A stretch of 64,000 nucleotides of DNA from Maritimibacter sp. (GTDB lineage: Bacteria; Pseudomonadota; Alphaproteobacteria; Rhodobacterales; Rhodobacteraceae): assembly GCA_002701395.1 (NCBI GenBank), contig NZVC01000022.1:104797-168796 (forward strand). Reading direction: 5' to 3'. The notes below the pieces were generated by a model, which made no database searches, was not told the DNA's origin, and worked only from the letters and a program-made list of their open reading frames with translations. Positions 26,352-35,895 of this stretch are shown here, one piece after another; the stretch's first letter is position 1, and each line of letters opens with the position of its first letter. The translations under genes and the position numbers were made by a program.

Positions 26352-27446
26352 TCAGAACAGCTCTAGCTGGTCCCCCTTTCGCGGGGGGATCCGAAACAGC
26401 GAACAGTCCAGCGGCGGCAGGTCGGTCGACAGGCCCAGCCGGCGCACCGCCAGCCGGAACCGCTGGTCGATCAGCTCGGCATAGCCACCCTGCCCCCGCA
26501 TCCGGCGCCCCCACTCGGCGTCATAGTCCTTGCCGCCATGCGCCTCGCGCACCTTGTCCATCACGCGGGTCATCCGGTCGGGGTAATGCTCGGCCAGCCA
26601 GTCGCGGAACATCGGGCTGACCTCGTGCGGGAGGCGCAGCATGATCCAGCTGGCCCCGATTGCGCCCGCATCGCGCCCGGCCGCAAGGATGCGTTCAAGG
26701 TCGGGATCGGTCAGGCCCGGGATCATCGGGGACGCCATGACCCGCACCTGCACCCCCGCCTTCGCCAGCCGCTCGATCGCGCGCAGGCGGCGTTCGGGCG
26801 ACGGCACGCGCGGTTCCATCCGGCGCGACAACTCGCGGTCCATCGTGGTGACCGAGATCCCGACGCGGACAAGGTTGTCGGCGGCCATTTCGGACAGGAT
26901 GTCGATGTCCCGCTCGATCAGCGTGCCTTTCGTCACGATCCCCACAGGGTGCCGGAAGTCGCGAAGCACCTCCAGCGTCCGGCGCATCAGGCCATAGTCC
27001 TTTTCGATCGGCTGATAGGGGTCGGTATTGGTCCCGATGGCCAGTGTACGCGGGCGATAGCGTTTCGCCGCGAGTTCCTTGGCCAGCACCTCTGGCGCGT
27101 CGGGGCGCGCGATCAGCTTGGTCTCGAAATCCAGCCCCGGCGACAGGCCAAGATAGGCGTGCGTTGGCCGCGCGAAGCAATAGATGCAGCCGTGTTCACA
27201 CCCCCGGTACGGGTTGATCGAGCGGTCGAACGGCACGTCGGGCGACGTGTTCCGCGTGATCACCGTGCGCGGGCGTTCCTCGGACACCTCGGTGCGCAGG
27301 GGCGGCAGATCCTCGTCCCGGTCCCAACCGTCGTCGACGGCCGAAGATGCCAGCCGTTCGAAGCGGTTGGCGGGATTTCCAAGCGCCGCGCGCCCCTTGC
27401 GCCGGTCGGGCGCGACAGTGCTATCTGAGGTTATGTGCGAGTCCAT
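26352..27446 (-). CDS. Radical SAM protein (PA0069/Rv2578c family)
   Basis: A 364-residue radical SAM enzyme of unknown substrate. The [4Fe-4S] motif is CEHGCIYC, a CxxxCxxC, at about residues 84-91, followed by FARPTHAYLGLSPG. The motifs TKGTLIERDIDIL and ASPMIPGLTDPDLE are typical of the PA0069 family, which resembles spore photoproduct lyase. It is convergent with the homocysteine methyltransferase (14-base gap) and divergent from the corrinoid protein gene. Its position between two methionine-synthase modules may be chance or may indicate a link. Start ATG 27446 has only a weak ribosome binding site. Confidence 0.85.
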   Translation of the reverse strand: MDSHITSDSTVAPDRRKGRAALGNPANRFERLASSAVDDGWDRDEDLPPLRTEVSEERPRTVITRNTSPDVPFDRSINPYRGCEHGCIYCFARPTHAYLGLSPGLDFETKLIARPDAPEVLAKELAAKRYRPRTLAIGTNTDPYQPIEKDYGLMRRTLEVLRDFRHPVGIVTKGTLIERDIDILSEMAADNLVRVGISVTTMDRELSRRMEPRVPSPERRLRAIERLAKAGVQVRVMASPMIPGLTDPDLERILAAGRDAGAIGASWIMLRLPHEVSPMFRDWLAEHYPDRMTRVMDKVREAHGGKDYDAEWGRRMRGQGGYAELIDQRFRLAVRRLGLSTDLPPLDCSLFRIPPRKGDQLELF

Positions 27447-27604
27447 GCGCCGAAAATAGAACGTAAAGGGAACATCTGCTAGTACCGATTCCGCGAGGCG
27501 TCGGTCACGGACCGCCCGATGTCGCAATCGGCCGCCCCAACATCGGCGCATTCGCCCAGTAATGAAGAAGACCCAGCGTAATCCATCCGTGCGGGAGACT
27601 TTGC

Positions 27605-28309
<705 letters not shown>

Positions 28310-28386
28310 CGGAACAGACCGGCGCGCGCTGAAAAGCTTGCGCCGCGTCCGCCGTGGCCCCACATTCCATGACAGGAGGTGCCGGG

Positions 28387-28602
28387 ATGCCGCTGGACAA
28401 GTTCGTTCTACTGCTGGTGATCGTCGTCGTCGCGGCGGGGATCACTGTTTGGGTCGCCAGCCTTGCGCTGACGGCCCTTGCCGTGCCGGGAGCGTGGCTG
28501 GCTTTCATTCCCGCCGCGCTGGTGGGGTACGTGGTCTGGCGCGTGATCGCCGACCGGATCGGAAACGCCGAGGACGATCACTATGACCACATCGAAAAAT
28601 GA
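28387..28602 (+). CDS. Small two-helix membrane protein
   Basis: A 71-residue protein with two predicted transmembrane helices (about 5-25 and 28-50) and a charged tail. A near-perfect AGGAGGTG at 28373-28380 fixes the ATG at 28387 and predicts strong translation. Its end overlaps the start of the YbjQ gene by 20 bases. No family recognised. It lies 77 bases after the corrinoid protein gene. Confidence 0.7.
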   Translation: MPLDKFVLLLVIVVVAAGITVWVASLALTALAVPGAWLAFIPAALVGYVVWRVIADRIGNAEDDHYDHIEK

Positions 28603-28921
28603 CATGCTGATCGTGACCACCGACGCGGTCGCCGGACAAGAGATCGCCGAGGTGCTTGGCCTTGTGCGCGGCTCGACCGTGCGGGCCAAACACCTTGGCA
28701 CCGATATCGTCGCGGGGCTGCGCAACCTCGTGGGCGGCGAGGTGCGAGAGTACGCGTCGCTTCTGGCAGGCTCGCGCGAGCAGGCCATCGACCGCATGAT
28801 CGACGAGGCATATCAGCTTGGCGCCGACGCCATCGTGGCGGCCCGGGTGCAGACCTCGATGATCCAGCAAGGCGCGTCCGAGGTGCTGGCCTATGGCACG
28901 GCGGTCCGCCTGAAGCGATGA
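28583..28921 (+). CDS. YbjQ/UPF0145 (DUF74) family protein
   Basis: A 112-residue heavy-metal-binding-like protein of the YbjQ family, whose members form pentamers of unknown function. Typical features are the MLIVTTDAVAGQEIAEVLGLVRGSTVRAKH opening and the GADAIVAARVQTSM segment. It overlaps the upstream membrane protein gene by 20 bases and the downstream DUF1638 gene by four (ATGA), so all three are translationally coupled. GAGGA at 28570-28574 serves the ATG at 28583. Confidence 0.85.
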   Translation: MTTSKNDMLIVTTDAVAGQEIAEVLGLVRGSTVRAKHLGTDIVAGLRNLVGGEVREYASLLAGSREQAIDRMIDEAYQLGADAIVAARVQTSMIQQGASEVLAYGTAVRLKR

Positions 28922-29577
28922 CCGACACCCCCGCGCCGCCCGACGACGCGACGCTGACCGTGTCCGGGATGGCGGCGGATGGACGGGCCTCCACGCTGTT
29001 GATCGCCTGCGGTGCGCTGGCCCGCGAGATCCTTGCGCTGATCCGGGCCAACGGCTGGACGCATCTGGACCTGATGTGCCTGCCTGCCATCCTGCACAAC
29101 CGCCCCGACCGTATCCCCGACGCGGTGGCCGAGGCCGTCGCACGGAATCGCCCGAACTATGACGCCATCCACGTCGTCTATGCTGATTGCGGCACCGGTG
29201 GGCTGCTCGCGCGGCGCTGCGCCGAACTGGGTGTGTCCATGCTGGAGGGGCCGCACTGCTATTCCTTTTTCGAGGGCAATGAGACCTTCCTTGCCCGCGC
29301 CGGAGACGAGTTCACCGCGTTCTACCTGACCGATTTTCTGGTCCGCCAGTTCGATGCGTTCGTCTGGAAGCCGCTTGGCCTTGACCGCCACCCCGAGCTT
29401 CTGCCGACCTATTTCGGGCATTACGAAACACTGGTGTATCAGGCGCAGACCGACGATCCGGCGCTGGACGCCCGTGCACAGGACTGCGCCGCGCGTCTTG
29501 GCTTGCGATACGAGCGGCGGTTCACCGGCTATGGCGACCTGCAACCCGCCATCGCGGCCTGGGCCGCGTCCGCCTGA
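28918..29577 (+). CDS. DUF1638 protein in corrinoid operon
   Basis: A 219-residue soluble protein of the DUF1638 family. It contains ACGALAREI, LPAILHNRPDRIP, HVVYADCGTGG, EGPHCYSFFEG and FYLTDFLVRQFD, conserved blocks with two cysteines (C87 in ADCGTG and C109 in PHCY by approximate count) and a histidine that could bind a metal. DUF1638 genes often lie beside corrinoid proteins and methyltransferases, as here. Function is unknown; a role in corrinoid methyl transfer, for example binding a thiol or reactivating the cofactor, is inferred only from context. ATG overlaps the YbjQ stop. Confidence 0.82.
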   Translation: MTDTPAPPDDATLTVSGMAADGRASTLLIACGALAREILALIRANGWTHLDLMCLPAILHNRPDRIPDAVAEAVARNRPNYDAIHVVYADCGTGGLLARRCAELGVSMLEGPHCYSFFEGNETFLARAGDEFTAFYLTDFLVRQFDAFVWKPLGLDRHPELLPTYFGHYETLVYQAQTDDPALDARAQDCAARLGLRYERRFTGYGDLQPAIAAWAASA

Positions 29578-29603
29578 GAGCAAGCGAACACCGCACACAC
29601 AGG

Positions 29604-29637
29604 AAAAGACCCGCGCGGCGGGTGTGCCGTGCGGGTC
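29604..29637 (-). terminator. Terminator of the Pmp3-like gene
   Basis: GACCCGC (29608-29614) pairs with GCGGGTC (29631-29637), with partial pairing inside. On the minus strand it is followed by TTTT. Confidence 0.6.
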
Positions 29638-29669
29638 CGATCCAGTTCAGACGTTGATCTTTGTCTGTC

Positions 29670-29846
29670 TTACGCCGGTTGGTGTTCCGGGGTGCGCGCG
29701 ATGATCCACACAGCGTGCACGATGCCCGGAATATAGCCCAGAAGCGTCAGCAGGATGTTCAGCCAGAAATGCTTGCCAAGGCCAACCTGCAGGAAAACAC
29801 CCAGCGGCGGCAGAATGATCGCGAAGATGATGCGAATAAGGTCCAT
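29670..29846 (-). CDS. Pmp3/YqaE (UPF0057) membrane microprotein
   Basis: A 58-residue protein, easy to miss because of its length. It reads MDLIRIIFAIILPPLGVFLQ, then VGLGKHFWLNILLTLLGYIP and GIVHAVWIIARTPEHQPA. Two transmembrane helices and the PPLGVFL and LGYIPGIVHA motifs are diagnostic of the Pmp3/YqaE family, linked to salt or cold stress and membrane potential in yeast and plants. AAAGGAG is well placed before the ATG at 29846, and a terminator follows. Monocistronic on the minus strand, convergent with DUF1638. Confidence 0.92.
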   Translation of the reverse strand: MDLIRIIFAIILPPLGVFLQVGLGKHFWLNILLTLLGYIPGIVHAVWIIARTPEHQPA

Positions 29847-29916
29847 TGGTTCAGTCTCCTTTCACGCAGATCGCATGTGTTGTGCAATCAACGCGACAGG
29901 CCGCCCGAGGTTCCGA

Positions 29917-31092
29917 TTATTCCGAAAGCTCCTGTTCGGTGCAGCGCAGCATCGGGTTCAAATCCGCTGCGAATGGCGCCAATGAGACGGGACGATACTC
30001 GGGTCCGTTCCGCCATCGGCACTGGGCCGGACGGGACAGATCCGCCAGCGTTTGGGGGCCATGCTCTCCGACACGATCCTTGGCGTTCCGGCGCAGCAGG
30101 CGTTTCAGGACCCCTGCCCGCGCCGCGGTGTTGTGCAGTGCGTCCAGGTGGTTTTCGGCCCCGCGAAATCCCGTCATCTGGCCCGGTTCGAAGACCAGCC
30201 CTTGATCGGTGGCGCCCGCGGCGACCCAGCGCATCGCGATGTTCGACAGCCCCACGATCTCGCCCCCGCCGCCGACCGAGCCGTGGTCGCCCGAAAACCA
30301 TTCCTGCCGATGCGTCGGCCCCTTGCCCGGCTCGATCCGGGACAGCGTGTCGAGGTTGCCCCAAAGCGTCGGCGGGAAGGTCCGCCGCCGTTCGTCGATC
30401 GACACGGCGTGGCGCGCGGCGGTGACGCTGCTGGACAATTGGGTGTCGTGGAACCCGTGACTGCGGTTGAAGATCTGGGCAAGCAGCTTGTAGTGGCCGG
30501 GAATGCCCATCGCGCCCACCGTGTCCCAGACGCCAAGATAGGTGATCGTCAGCAAATGCCCCTCGGGCGCGTTGTTGTCCCGCCGCCACGCCTGCTCTGC
30601 CGCGCTGGTGGCCACGCCGGGTGAATACTCCAACCGGAATGCGTGGCTTTCGGGGGTGCCCGGCTTTGTCGTGTCGCTGCTGTCGCGATACCGTTTCAGC
30701 CCCTCGGCGGCCCGGTGCGCCATCGCGTGCGGCGGCAGCCCAGAGGCGCGGATCAGCCCGGCCAGCGACCGCGCCGTGAAGGCCCCGCGCGAGAACCCGA
30801 AGATGAAGATATGGTCGCCGGGCTCGTAGTGTTCGATCAGAAAGCGGTACGCGGTCAGGATGTTGCGCGTCACCCCGGTCCCGAATGCGCCGCCCACGGC
30901 GATGTCCCAGTACTTTCGCGCGCCCGTCATGCCAAAGCCGGTGCCGACGCCGGGGATGTATTTCAGGATCTGCGTGATCCCGTCCGGCGCGGTTTGCAGC
31001 GCGGCCTTGTGCAGCTTGTAGACATTGGTCGTTTCGGGAGCGTCGGGGCGGTTCCACGTCCCGTCGCAGAAAATCGCGATCCGCTTTGGCAT
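29917..31092 (-). CDS. DUF2235 protein (Tle1-like phospholipase fold)
   Basis: A 391-residue protein of the DUF2235 family, an alpha/beta-hydrolase branch that includes the type VI secretion lipase Tle1. The opening [11 protein letters not shown] and the nucleophile elbow [13 protein letters not shown] with S101 are diagnostic; DHGSVGGGG (about 268-276) is the usual aspartate-histidine block. There is no signal peptide and no secretion or immunity gene next door, so a housekeeping hydrolase is as likely as an effector. GGAGAG selects the ATG at 31092 over one four codons earlier. Divergent from icd. Confidence 0.85.
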   Translation of the reverse strand: MPKRIAIFCDGTWNRPDAPETTNVYKLHKAALQTAPDGITQILKYIPGVGTGFGMTGARKYWDIAVGGAFGTGVTRNILTAYRFLIEHYEPGDHIFIFGFSRGAFTARSLAGLIRASGLPPHAMAHRAAEGLKRYRDSSDTTKPGTPESHAFRLEYSPGVATSAAEQAWRRDNNAPEGHLLTITYLGVWDTVGAMGIPGHYKLLAQIFNRSHGFHDTQLSSSVTAARHAVSIDERRRTFPPTLWGNLDTLSRIEPGKGPTHRQEWFSGDHGSVGGGGEIVGLSNIAMRWVAAGATDQGLVFEPGQMTGFRGAENHLDALHNTAARAGVLKRLLRRNAKDRVGEHGPQTLADLSRPAQCRWRNGPEYRPVSLAPFAADLNPMLRCTEQELSE

Positions 31093-31272
31093 CGGTCTCT
31101 CCAATGGGTTTCGTCAAATGGGTCTTTGTTCAATGCGTACAGGATACCACATCCGCCGCCGTGCCGCCAAAGCCGTGGGACCGGTTATGTATACTATCGC
31201 ATACGATCTTCCTGCGGGGCCTCCTTTCCTGTAAGAGGCAAGCATCCAGCGATTCCAGCCATCGGAGACCCC

Positions 31273-32487
31273 ATGACCAAGATCAAGGTGGACAACCCCG
31301 TCGTCGACATCGACGGCGACGAGATGACCCGCATCATTTGGGACTTCATCAAGCAAAAGCTGATCCTGCCCTATCTGGACATCGACCTGCTGTACTATGA
31401 CCTGTCGATCGAGGTCCGGGACGAGACCGACGACCAGATCACCATCGACGCCGCCGAGAAGATCAAAGAGGTCGGCGTGGGCGTGAAATGCGCCACGATC
31501 ACCCCTGACGAGGCGCGGGTCGAGGAATTCGGTCTCAAGAAGATGTGGCGCAGCCCGAACGGCACCATCCGCAACATTCTGGGCGGCGTGGTGTTCCGCC
31601 AGCCGATCATCTGCCGCAACGTGCCGCGCCTTGTGCCGGGCTGGACCAAGCCCGTCGTCGTCGGCCGCCACGCGTTCGGCGACCAGTACAAGGCCACCGA
31701 CTTCCGCTTCCCCGGCAAGGGCAAGATCACCCTGAAGTTCGAGGGCGAAGACGGCACCGTGATCGAGAAAGAGGTATACGATGCCCCGTCGTCCGGCGTG
31801 ACGATGGCGATGTACAACCTTGACCAGTCGATCATCGATTTCGCCCGCGCGTCGTTCAACTACGGCCTCAGCCTTGGCTGGCCGGTGTACCTGTCGACCA
31901 AGAACACGATCATCAAGGCCTATGACGGCCGCTTCAAGGATCTGTTCCAGCAGGTGTTCGAGGAAGAGTTCGAGGACCAGTTCAAGGAAAAGGGCATCTG
32001 GTACGAGCACCGGCTGATCGACGACATGGTCGCCAGCGCGCTGAAATGGTCGGGCGGCTATGTCTGGGCCTGCAAGAACTACGACGGCGACGTACAGTCC
32101 GACACCGTGGCGCAGGGCTATGGCTCATTGGGGCTGATGACGTCGCAGCTGATGACGCCCGATGGAAAGATCGTCGAGGCAGAGGCCGCGCATGGCACCG
32201 TCACGCGCCACTATCGCCAGCACCAGGAAGGCAAGCAGACCTCGACCAACTCGATCGCGTCGATCTACGCCTGGACCGGCGGTCTGAAGCACCGCGCCAA
32301 GCTGGACGAGAACATCGCCCTGATGTCCTTCGCCACGACGCTTGAAAAGGTGGTGGTGCAGACGGTCGAGGACGGGTTCATGACCAAGGATCTTGCACTG
32401 CTGGTGGGCCCGGATCAGGGCTGGCTGACCACGATGGGCTTCCTTGAGAAGATCGACGAGAACCTGAACAAGGCGCTGGTCGGCTAG
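31273..32487 (+). CDS. icd: NADP-dependent isocitrate dehydrogenase
   Basis: The 404-residue product oxidatively decarboxylates isocitrate to 2-oxoglutarate with NADP in the citric acid cycle. It belongs to the homodimeric, eukaryotic-like class: it opens [20 protein letters not shown] and has [13 protein letters not shown] for isocitrate binding, the metal aspartates in [12 protein letters not shown] and [10 protein letters not shown], and [12 protein letters not shown] for the cofactor. This class is common in alphaproteobacteria. Start ATG 31273. Its promoter must lie in the 180-base spacer shared with the divergent DUF2235 gene. Confidence 0.96.
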   Translation: MTKIKVDNPVVDIDGDEMTRIIWDFIKQKLILPYLDIDLLYYDLSIEVRDETDDQITIDAAEKIKEVGVGVKCATITPDEARVEEFGLKKMWRSPNGTIRNILGGVVFRQPIICRNVPRLVPGWTKPVVVGRHAFGDQYKATDFRFPGKGKITLKFEGEDGTVIEKEVYDAPSSGVTMAMYNLDQSIIDFARASFNYGLSLGWPVYLSTKNTIIKAYDGRFKDLFQQVFEEEFEDQFKEKGIWYEHRLIDDMVASALKWSGGYVWACKNYDGDVQSDTVAQGYGSLGLMTSQLMTPDGKIVEAEAAHGTVTRHYRQHQEGKQTSTNSIASIYAWTGGLKHRAKLDENIALMSFATTLEKVVVQTVEDGFMTKDLALLVGPDQGWLTTMGFLEKIDENLNKALVG

Positions 32488-32497
32488 GCTACGCCCT

Positions 32498-32521
32498 GCC
32501 CGCGCGGCTGTCCGCGCGGGC
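32498..32521 (+). terminator. Hairpin after icd
   Basis: GCCCGCGCGG (32498-32507) pairs perfectly with CCGCGCGGGC (32512-32521) across a four-base loop. There is no T run, so termination is likely but not of the classic type. Confidence 0.45.
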
Positions 32522-32618
32522 GACGCGACCCAAGGCTGTGGTGCCCAGGGGCCGAGGGGCCGAACACGGTTCCTTAACCGAACTCGTGCAATGTCCACGC
32601 AAAAGCTGCGTGGTTTCG

Positions 32619-33710
32619 ATGCCGATTGTCGCAATATACGAATGGGACCGGGTCAACCTGCCGGGGCACCTGACACAGTCGAACATCCTGTACGACATGG
32701 ATGCCAACCACCCAAATGCGCAGTATTACGACCCGGCACAGCCGACGTGGACGGGACATACCTACACCTATCAAGGCGGTGCGCCGGCCCAGCTTCACAT
32801 CACCGATGATGACCCGTTTTTCGAAGACGGCTATACCGAAACCAGCGCGCCGCAGGTCCTGAACCAGGACATTTCGCTGAACGGCAGGACGTACAGCGCG
32901 GGCGATGTGGTTCAGGCGGAATTCTCGCTTGTGGATGCAAGCGGGGTCGAGGTCTGGGTCATCCGCATCGGCGGTGAGAACGTGGGGTTCTCGGTTCCGG
33001 CATGGGTGACCGATTTCCCGGCCGGTTCCAGCTTTTATCCGGTCGAGTCGCGCGATGGCGATCCGGCGGGCAGCAGCGACAACACCTCTAGCTCGGAACT
33101 GTATTCGAACGTCGCCTGCTTCACCTCCGCGACGCCCGTCGACACGCCATCGGGCGCCGTTCAGGCAGGGCGGTTGCGGGCGGGCGACAGGGTCATGACG
33201 CTGGACCACGGCCCGCAGCCGGTTCTGTGGACCGGCCGAAGCCGCGCCGATTTTCGCGGGCGCGAGGACGGCCGCCGCCCGATCCGGTTCGAGCCGGGCG
33301 CGCTGGGCCCGGGCTCCCCATCGGAGGCGGTCGACCTGTCGCCGCAGCATCGGGTTCTGCTGACCGAAGACGGGGGGCGCCAGATGCTTGCGCCGGCCTG
33401 TGGCCTGCTGCCCCTGCGCGGCGTCCGGGTCCGGCACGGCTGTCCGGCGATGGTCTACGTTCACGTCCTGATGCCGCGGCACGAGATCCTGACCAGCAAC
33501 GCGATGCCGGTGGAAAGCCTGTTCCCGGGTCAGATGGCGCTGGCCGCGCTTTCCCCGCCGGCGCGAAGCTCTTTGCGCTTGGCCCTACAGCAATACGGCC
33601 AGACCCCCGAAACCTATGGCGACAAGGCCCGCCCCACCCTGACCCGGCGCGAGGCGGCAGAGTGGGCCAGAACCCGCAGGCACGCGGCGGAGATCGCTGA
33701 AGATCATTGA
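32619..33710 (+). CDS. Hint-domain protein (Rhodobacterales Hint_2 type)
   Basis: A 363-residue protein with an unrecognised N-terminal ~170 residues and a C-terminal Hint domain related to intein and Hedgehog self-processing domains. The Hint domain begins at CFTSATPVDTPSG (about 168), continues with LRAGDRVMTLDHGPQPVLWTG, and has the block SPQHRVLL and YVHVLMPRHEIL-S-AMPVESLFPG. The leading cysteine and the block-B-like histidines suggest possible autocleavage at VA/C. Members often sit at the C-terminus of exported or RTX-like proteins in this order, but no RTX repeats are present. Start taken as ATG 32619. Confidence 0.8.
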   Translation: MPIVAIYEWDRVNLPGHLTQSNILYDMDANHPNAQYYDPAQPTWTGHTYTYQGGAPAQLHITDDDPFFEDGYTETSAPQVLNQDISLNGRTYSAGDVVQAEFSLVDASGVEVWVIRIGGENVGFSVPAWVTDFPAGSSFYPVESRDGDPAGSSDNTSSSELYSNVACFTSATPVDTPSGAVQAGRLRAGDRVMTLDHGPQPVLWTGRSRADFRGREDGRRPIRFEPGALGPGSPSEAVDLSPQHRVLLTEDGGRQMLAPACGLLPLRGVRVRHGCPAMVYVHVLMPRHEILTSNAMPVESLFPGQMALAALSPPARSSLRLALQQYGQTPETYGDKARPTLTRREAAEWARTRRHAAEIAEDH

Positions 33711-33741
33711 CGGGTCAGGTATTCTGTCCTAATTGCCGCAT

Positions 33742-34356
33742 ATGCGAAAAGACCTGCCGAATACTGTCGAACACACGCCGCTGGACGACGTCCAGGGCCT
33801 TGGCATCGGCATCTTCCTGTGCGGGATCGGGGTCCACGTCCTGACCAGCGCGGGGCTGATCACCGGTCAGACCGCAGGCGTTGCCGTGATCATCTCGTAC
33901 CTGTCGGGATGGCCGTTCGGCGCCGTGTTCTTCATCGTCAACCTGCCCTTCTACGTCCTTGCCTATCGCCGTCTTGGGGCCGAGTTCACCTTCAAATCGC
34001 TGCTGTCGGTCACGCTGCTGTCGGGGATTACCTCGCTTTTGCCGATGGGATGGACCGTGGGCGAAATGGCGCCCGGCGTCGCGGCCGTCGTGTTCGGCAC
34101 CACCACGGGTATCGGCCTGTTGGCGATGTTCCGGCACAACGGGTCGCTGGGCGGGCTGGGCGTCGTGGCGCTGATCGTGCAGGACAGCACCGGGTTCAAG
34201 GCCGGTTACGTCCAGCTTCTGGTCGACGCGGTGATCTTCGCCATCGGGTTCCTGCTGTTTCCGCCGCAGGTGATCCTGTGGTCGCTGCTGGGCGCGGTGG
34301 TGCTGAACCTTACCATCGCCTTCAACCACCGCCGCGACCGCTACATCGCAACCTGA
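33742..34356 (+). CDS. YitT-family membrane protein
   Basis: A 204-residue membrane protein with five or six hydrophobic helices and the YitT/DUF161 pattern: GIGIFLCGIGVHVLTSAGLITGQTAGVAVIISY at the start, then FFIVNLPFYVLAYRRLG. The 2.2 A-type C-terminal DUF2179 domain of larger YitT proteins is absent. Function is unknown; transport is likely. Start is ATG 33742 or a TTG three codons earlier. The end overlaps the convergent amidohydrolase gene by 16 bases. Confidence 0.8.
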   Translation: MRKDLPNTVEHTPLDDVQGLGIGIFLCGIGVHVLTSAGLITGQTAGVAVIISYLSGWPFGAVFFIVNLPFYVLAYRRLGAEFTFKSLLSVTLLSGITSLLPMGWTVGEMAPGVAAVVFGTTTGIGLLAMFRHNGSLGGLGVVALIVQDSTGFKAGYVQLLVDAVIFAIGFLLFPPQVILWSLLGAVVLNLTIAFNHRRDRYIAT

Positions 34357-35357
34357 TCCGCGTGCACGGCCTGCCAGCGCCGGACGGCCGACGCCGCCAG
34401 CCGCGCAAGGTTGTTGCCCATGTAACCCGCCACGACGGTATCGGTGAACATCCCCGGCGCCAGACGCGGGTCGGGATTGCCCTGCCCCTGTGCCAGCGCG
34501 CCGAACATCGCCCGGTATCCGCCGAAATTCCACGTCATCCGCCCATACGGCGCGTCCGACGCGCAGGCGATCCGCGCCGCGGCTTCGGGTCCTGCGGCGG
34601 TATAGGCGATCAGGTCGCTTTCAATATGCGTGTCGCGCTTGGCGGACAGCACGTAGAAGATGTTCGGCACCTCCAGCCCGTGCGCCCGCGCCTTGGCATA
34701 GGTCTCGTCCGAGTCCGGATAGGCGGCGCCGCCGCCGCCCATGTGAACACCGATCACCGGCACCTGCGGAAAGGCCCCGGCCAAGGCGCGCAGGTCTTCT
34801 GCCGGTGTATACGGCGTGTCGGACCCGAAGTGGAACGCTGGCACCGCCCCCCGCTCGACGATGCGCGCGACGGTGGCCATCACGGGCTCGGACGCCATGC
34901 GATAGGCGTTCTGCGCCGGGTTCATCTTCACGATCGCCATGCCAAGCGCGCCGGTCAACTCGTCCACCAGCCGCAAGGCCCCGTCCAGCCCCAGCGCCTT
35001 GGGGTCGGTCCAGCCCGCCGGGATGAACCGCCCGGGAAGCCGCCGCGCGGCATCGGCGATGTAGCGGTTGGCCTCTAGCAGCGCCTGATAGTTCGCCGCC
35101 GGATCGTCGCCGTACTCGGTCGCCGCCGGGTTCTGCCAGACCAGCGCCATGTCGACCCCGGCGGCGTCCATCTCGGCCACCGCATCCTCGGCCGAGATCG
35201 TGCGCCCGTGGTAATAGTCGGGGCTGGCCGCGCGCCGCTTGCGCTGCCAATCCGGCAGCCGATCCGGATCGGTGATGTGGACGTCCCCGTCGATCACCAG
35301 ATCGCGGCCGCTTTCCAGCCGCGCCAAAAGCGCGGCGACGTCGTCGGCAACCGTCAT
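34341..35357 (-). CDS. Amidohydrolase-2 family metal-dependent hydrolase
   Basis: A 338-residue TIM-barrel hydrolase. The DGDVHITDPD motif near residue 23-32 provides one or two metal ligands (D and H), FHFGSD (about 174-179) and GVHMGGGG (about 203-210) give further histidines, and CASDAPYGR (about 267-275) carries the catalytic aspartate. Relatives include decarboxylases such as ACMSD-like enzymes and lactonases; the reaction here is not clear. Stands alone on the minus strand. Start ATG 35357. Confidence 0.82.
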   Translation of the reverse strand: MTVADDVAALLARLESGRDLVIDGDVHITDPDRLPDWQRKRRAASPDYYHGRTISAEDAVAEMDAAGVDMALVWQNPAATEYGDDPAANYQALLEANRYIADAARRLPGRFIPAGWTDPKALGLDGALRLVDELTGALGMAIVKMNPAQNAYRMASEPVMATVARIVERGAVPAFHFGSDTPYTPAEDLRALAGAFPQVPVIGVHMGGGGAAYPDSDETYAKARAHGLEVPNIFYVLSAKRDTHIESDLIAYTAAGPEAAARIACASDAPYGRMTWNFGGYRAMFGALAQGQGNPDPRLAPGMFTDTVVAGYMGNNLARLAASAVRRWQAVHADQVAM

Positions 35358-35465
35358 TGGACTGTACTCCCTGTCCTTGGGTCAAGCCTACACGGAATCG
35401 AGGCTGTGACAAACGCGCTTCCCCCCGCGCCGGACCCGCGCTAGGGGTCAACGGAAGGAGCCGCC

Positions 35466-35798
35466 ATGATGACCTATGCCTATCTCGTGCTTGCCATCCT
35501 GTGCGAGACGATCGGGACGACCGCGCTGCAAGCCAGCCAGCAGTTCACCCGCCCGTTGCCGACGGTGGTGGTCTTCGTCGCCTACGGCGTCAGCTTCTAC
35601 CTTTTGGCGATGGTGCTAAAGACGGTGCCCGTCGGCGTGGCCTATGCGCTGTGGTCCGGGCTTGGCATCGTGTTCATCGCGGTGATCGGTCTTCTGGTGT
35701 TCCAGCAACGGCTGGACCTGCCCGCGGTCCTTGGCATCGCGTTGATCCTGACCGGCATTCTTGTCATACACCTGTTCTCGAAAACGGCGCCGCACTAG
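35466..35798 (+). CDS. Small multidrug resistance (SMR) family transporter
   Basis: A 110-residue membrane protein with four transmembrane helices. The essential glutamate E14 lies in CETIGTTALQAS of helix 1, and helix 3 has the GVAYALWSGLG motif with the conserved tryptophan. These features are of EmrE/QacE-type proton-coupled exporters of cationic compounds, working as antiparallel dimers. Whether it exports drugs or guanidinium-like compounds is open. Strong GGAAGGAG precedes the ATG pair at 35466. Confidence 0.93.
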   Translation: MMTYAYLVLAILCETIGTTALQASQQFTRPLPTVVVFVAYGVSFYLLAMVLKTVPVGVAYALWSGLGIVFIAVIGLLVFQQRLDLPAVLGIALILTGILVIHLFSKTAPH

Positions 35799-35895
35799 GC
35801 AACAGGCAGCTTTGCGCGCCTGACATGCCGCAAGGGCTGGCCTTTCCGGTCGTCCCAAGGTATCCGCGCGCCAACTCCCCTTACGGATACGACCA

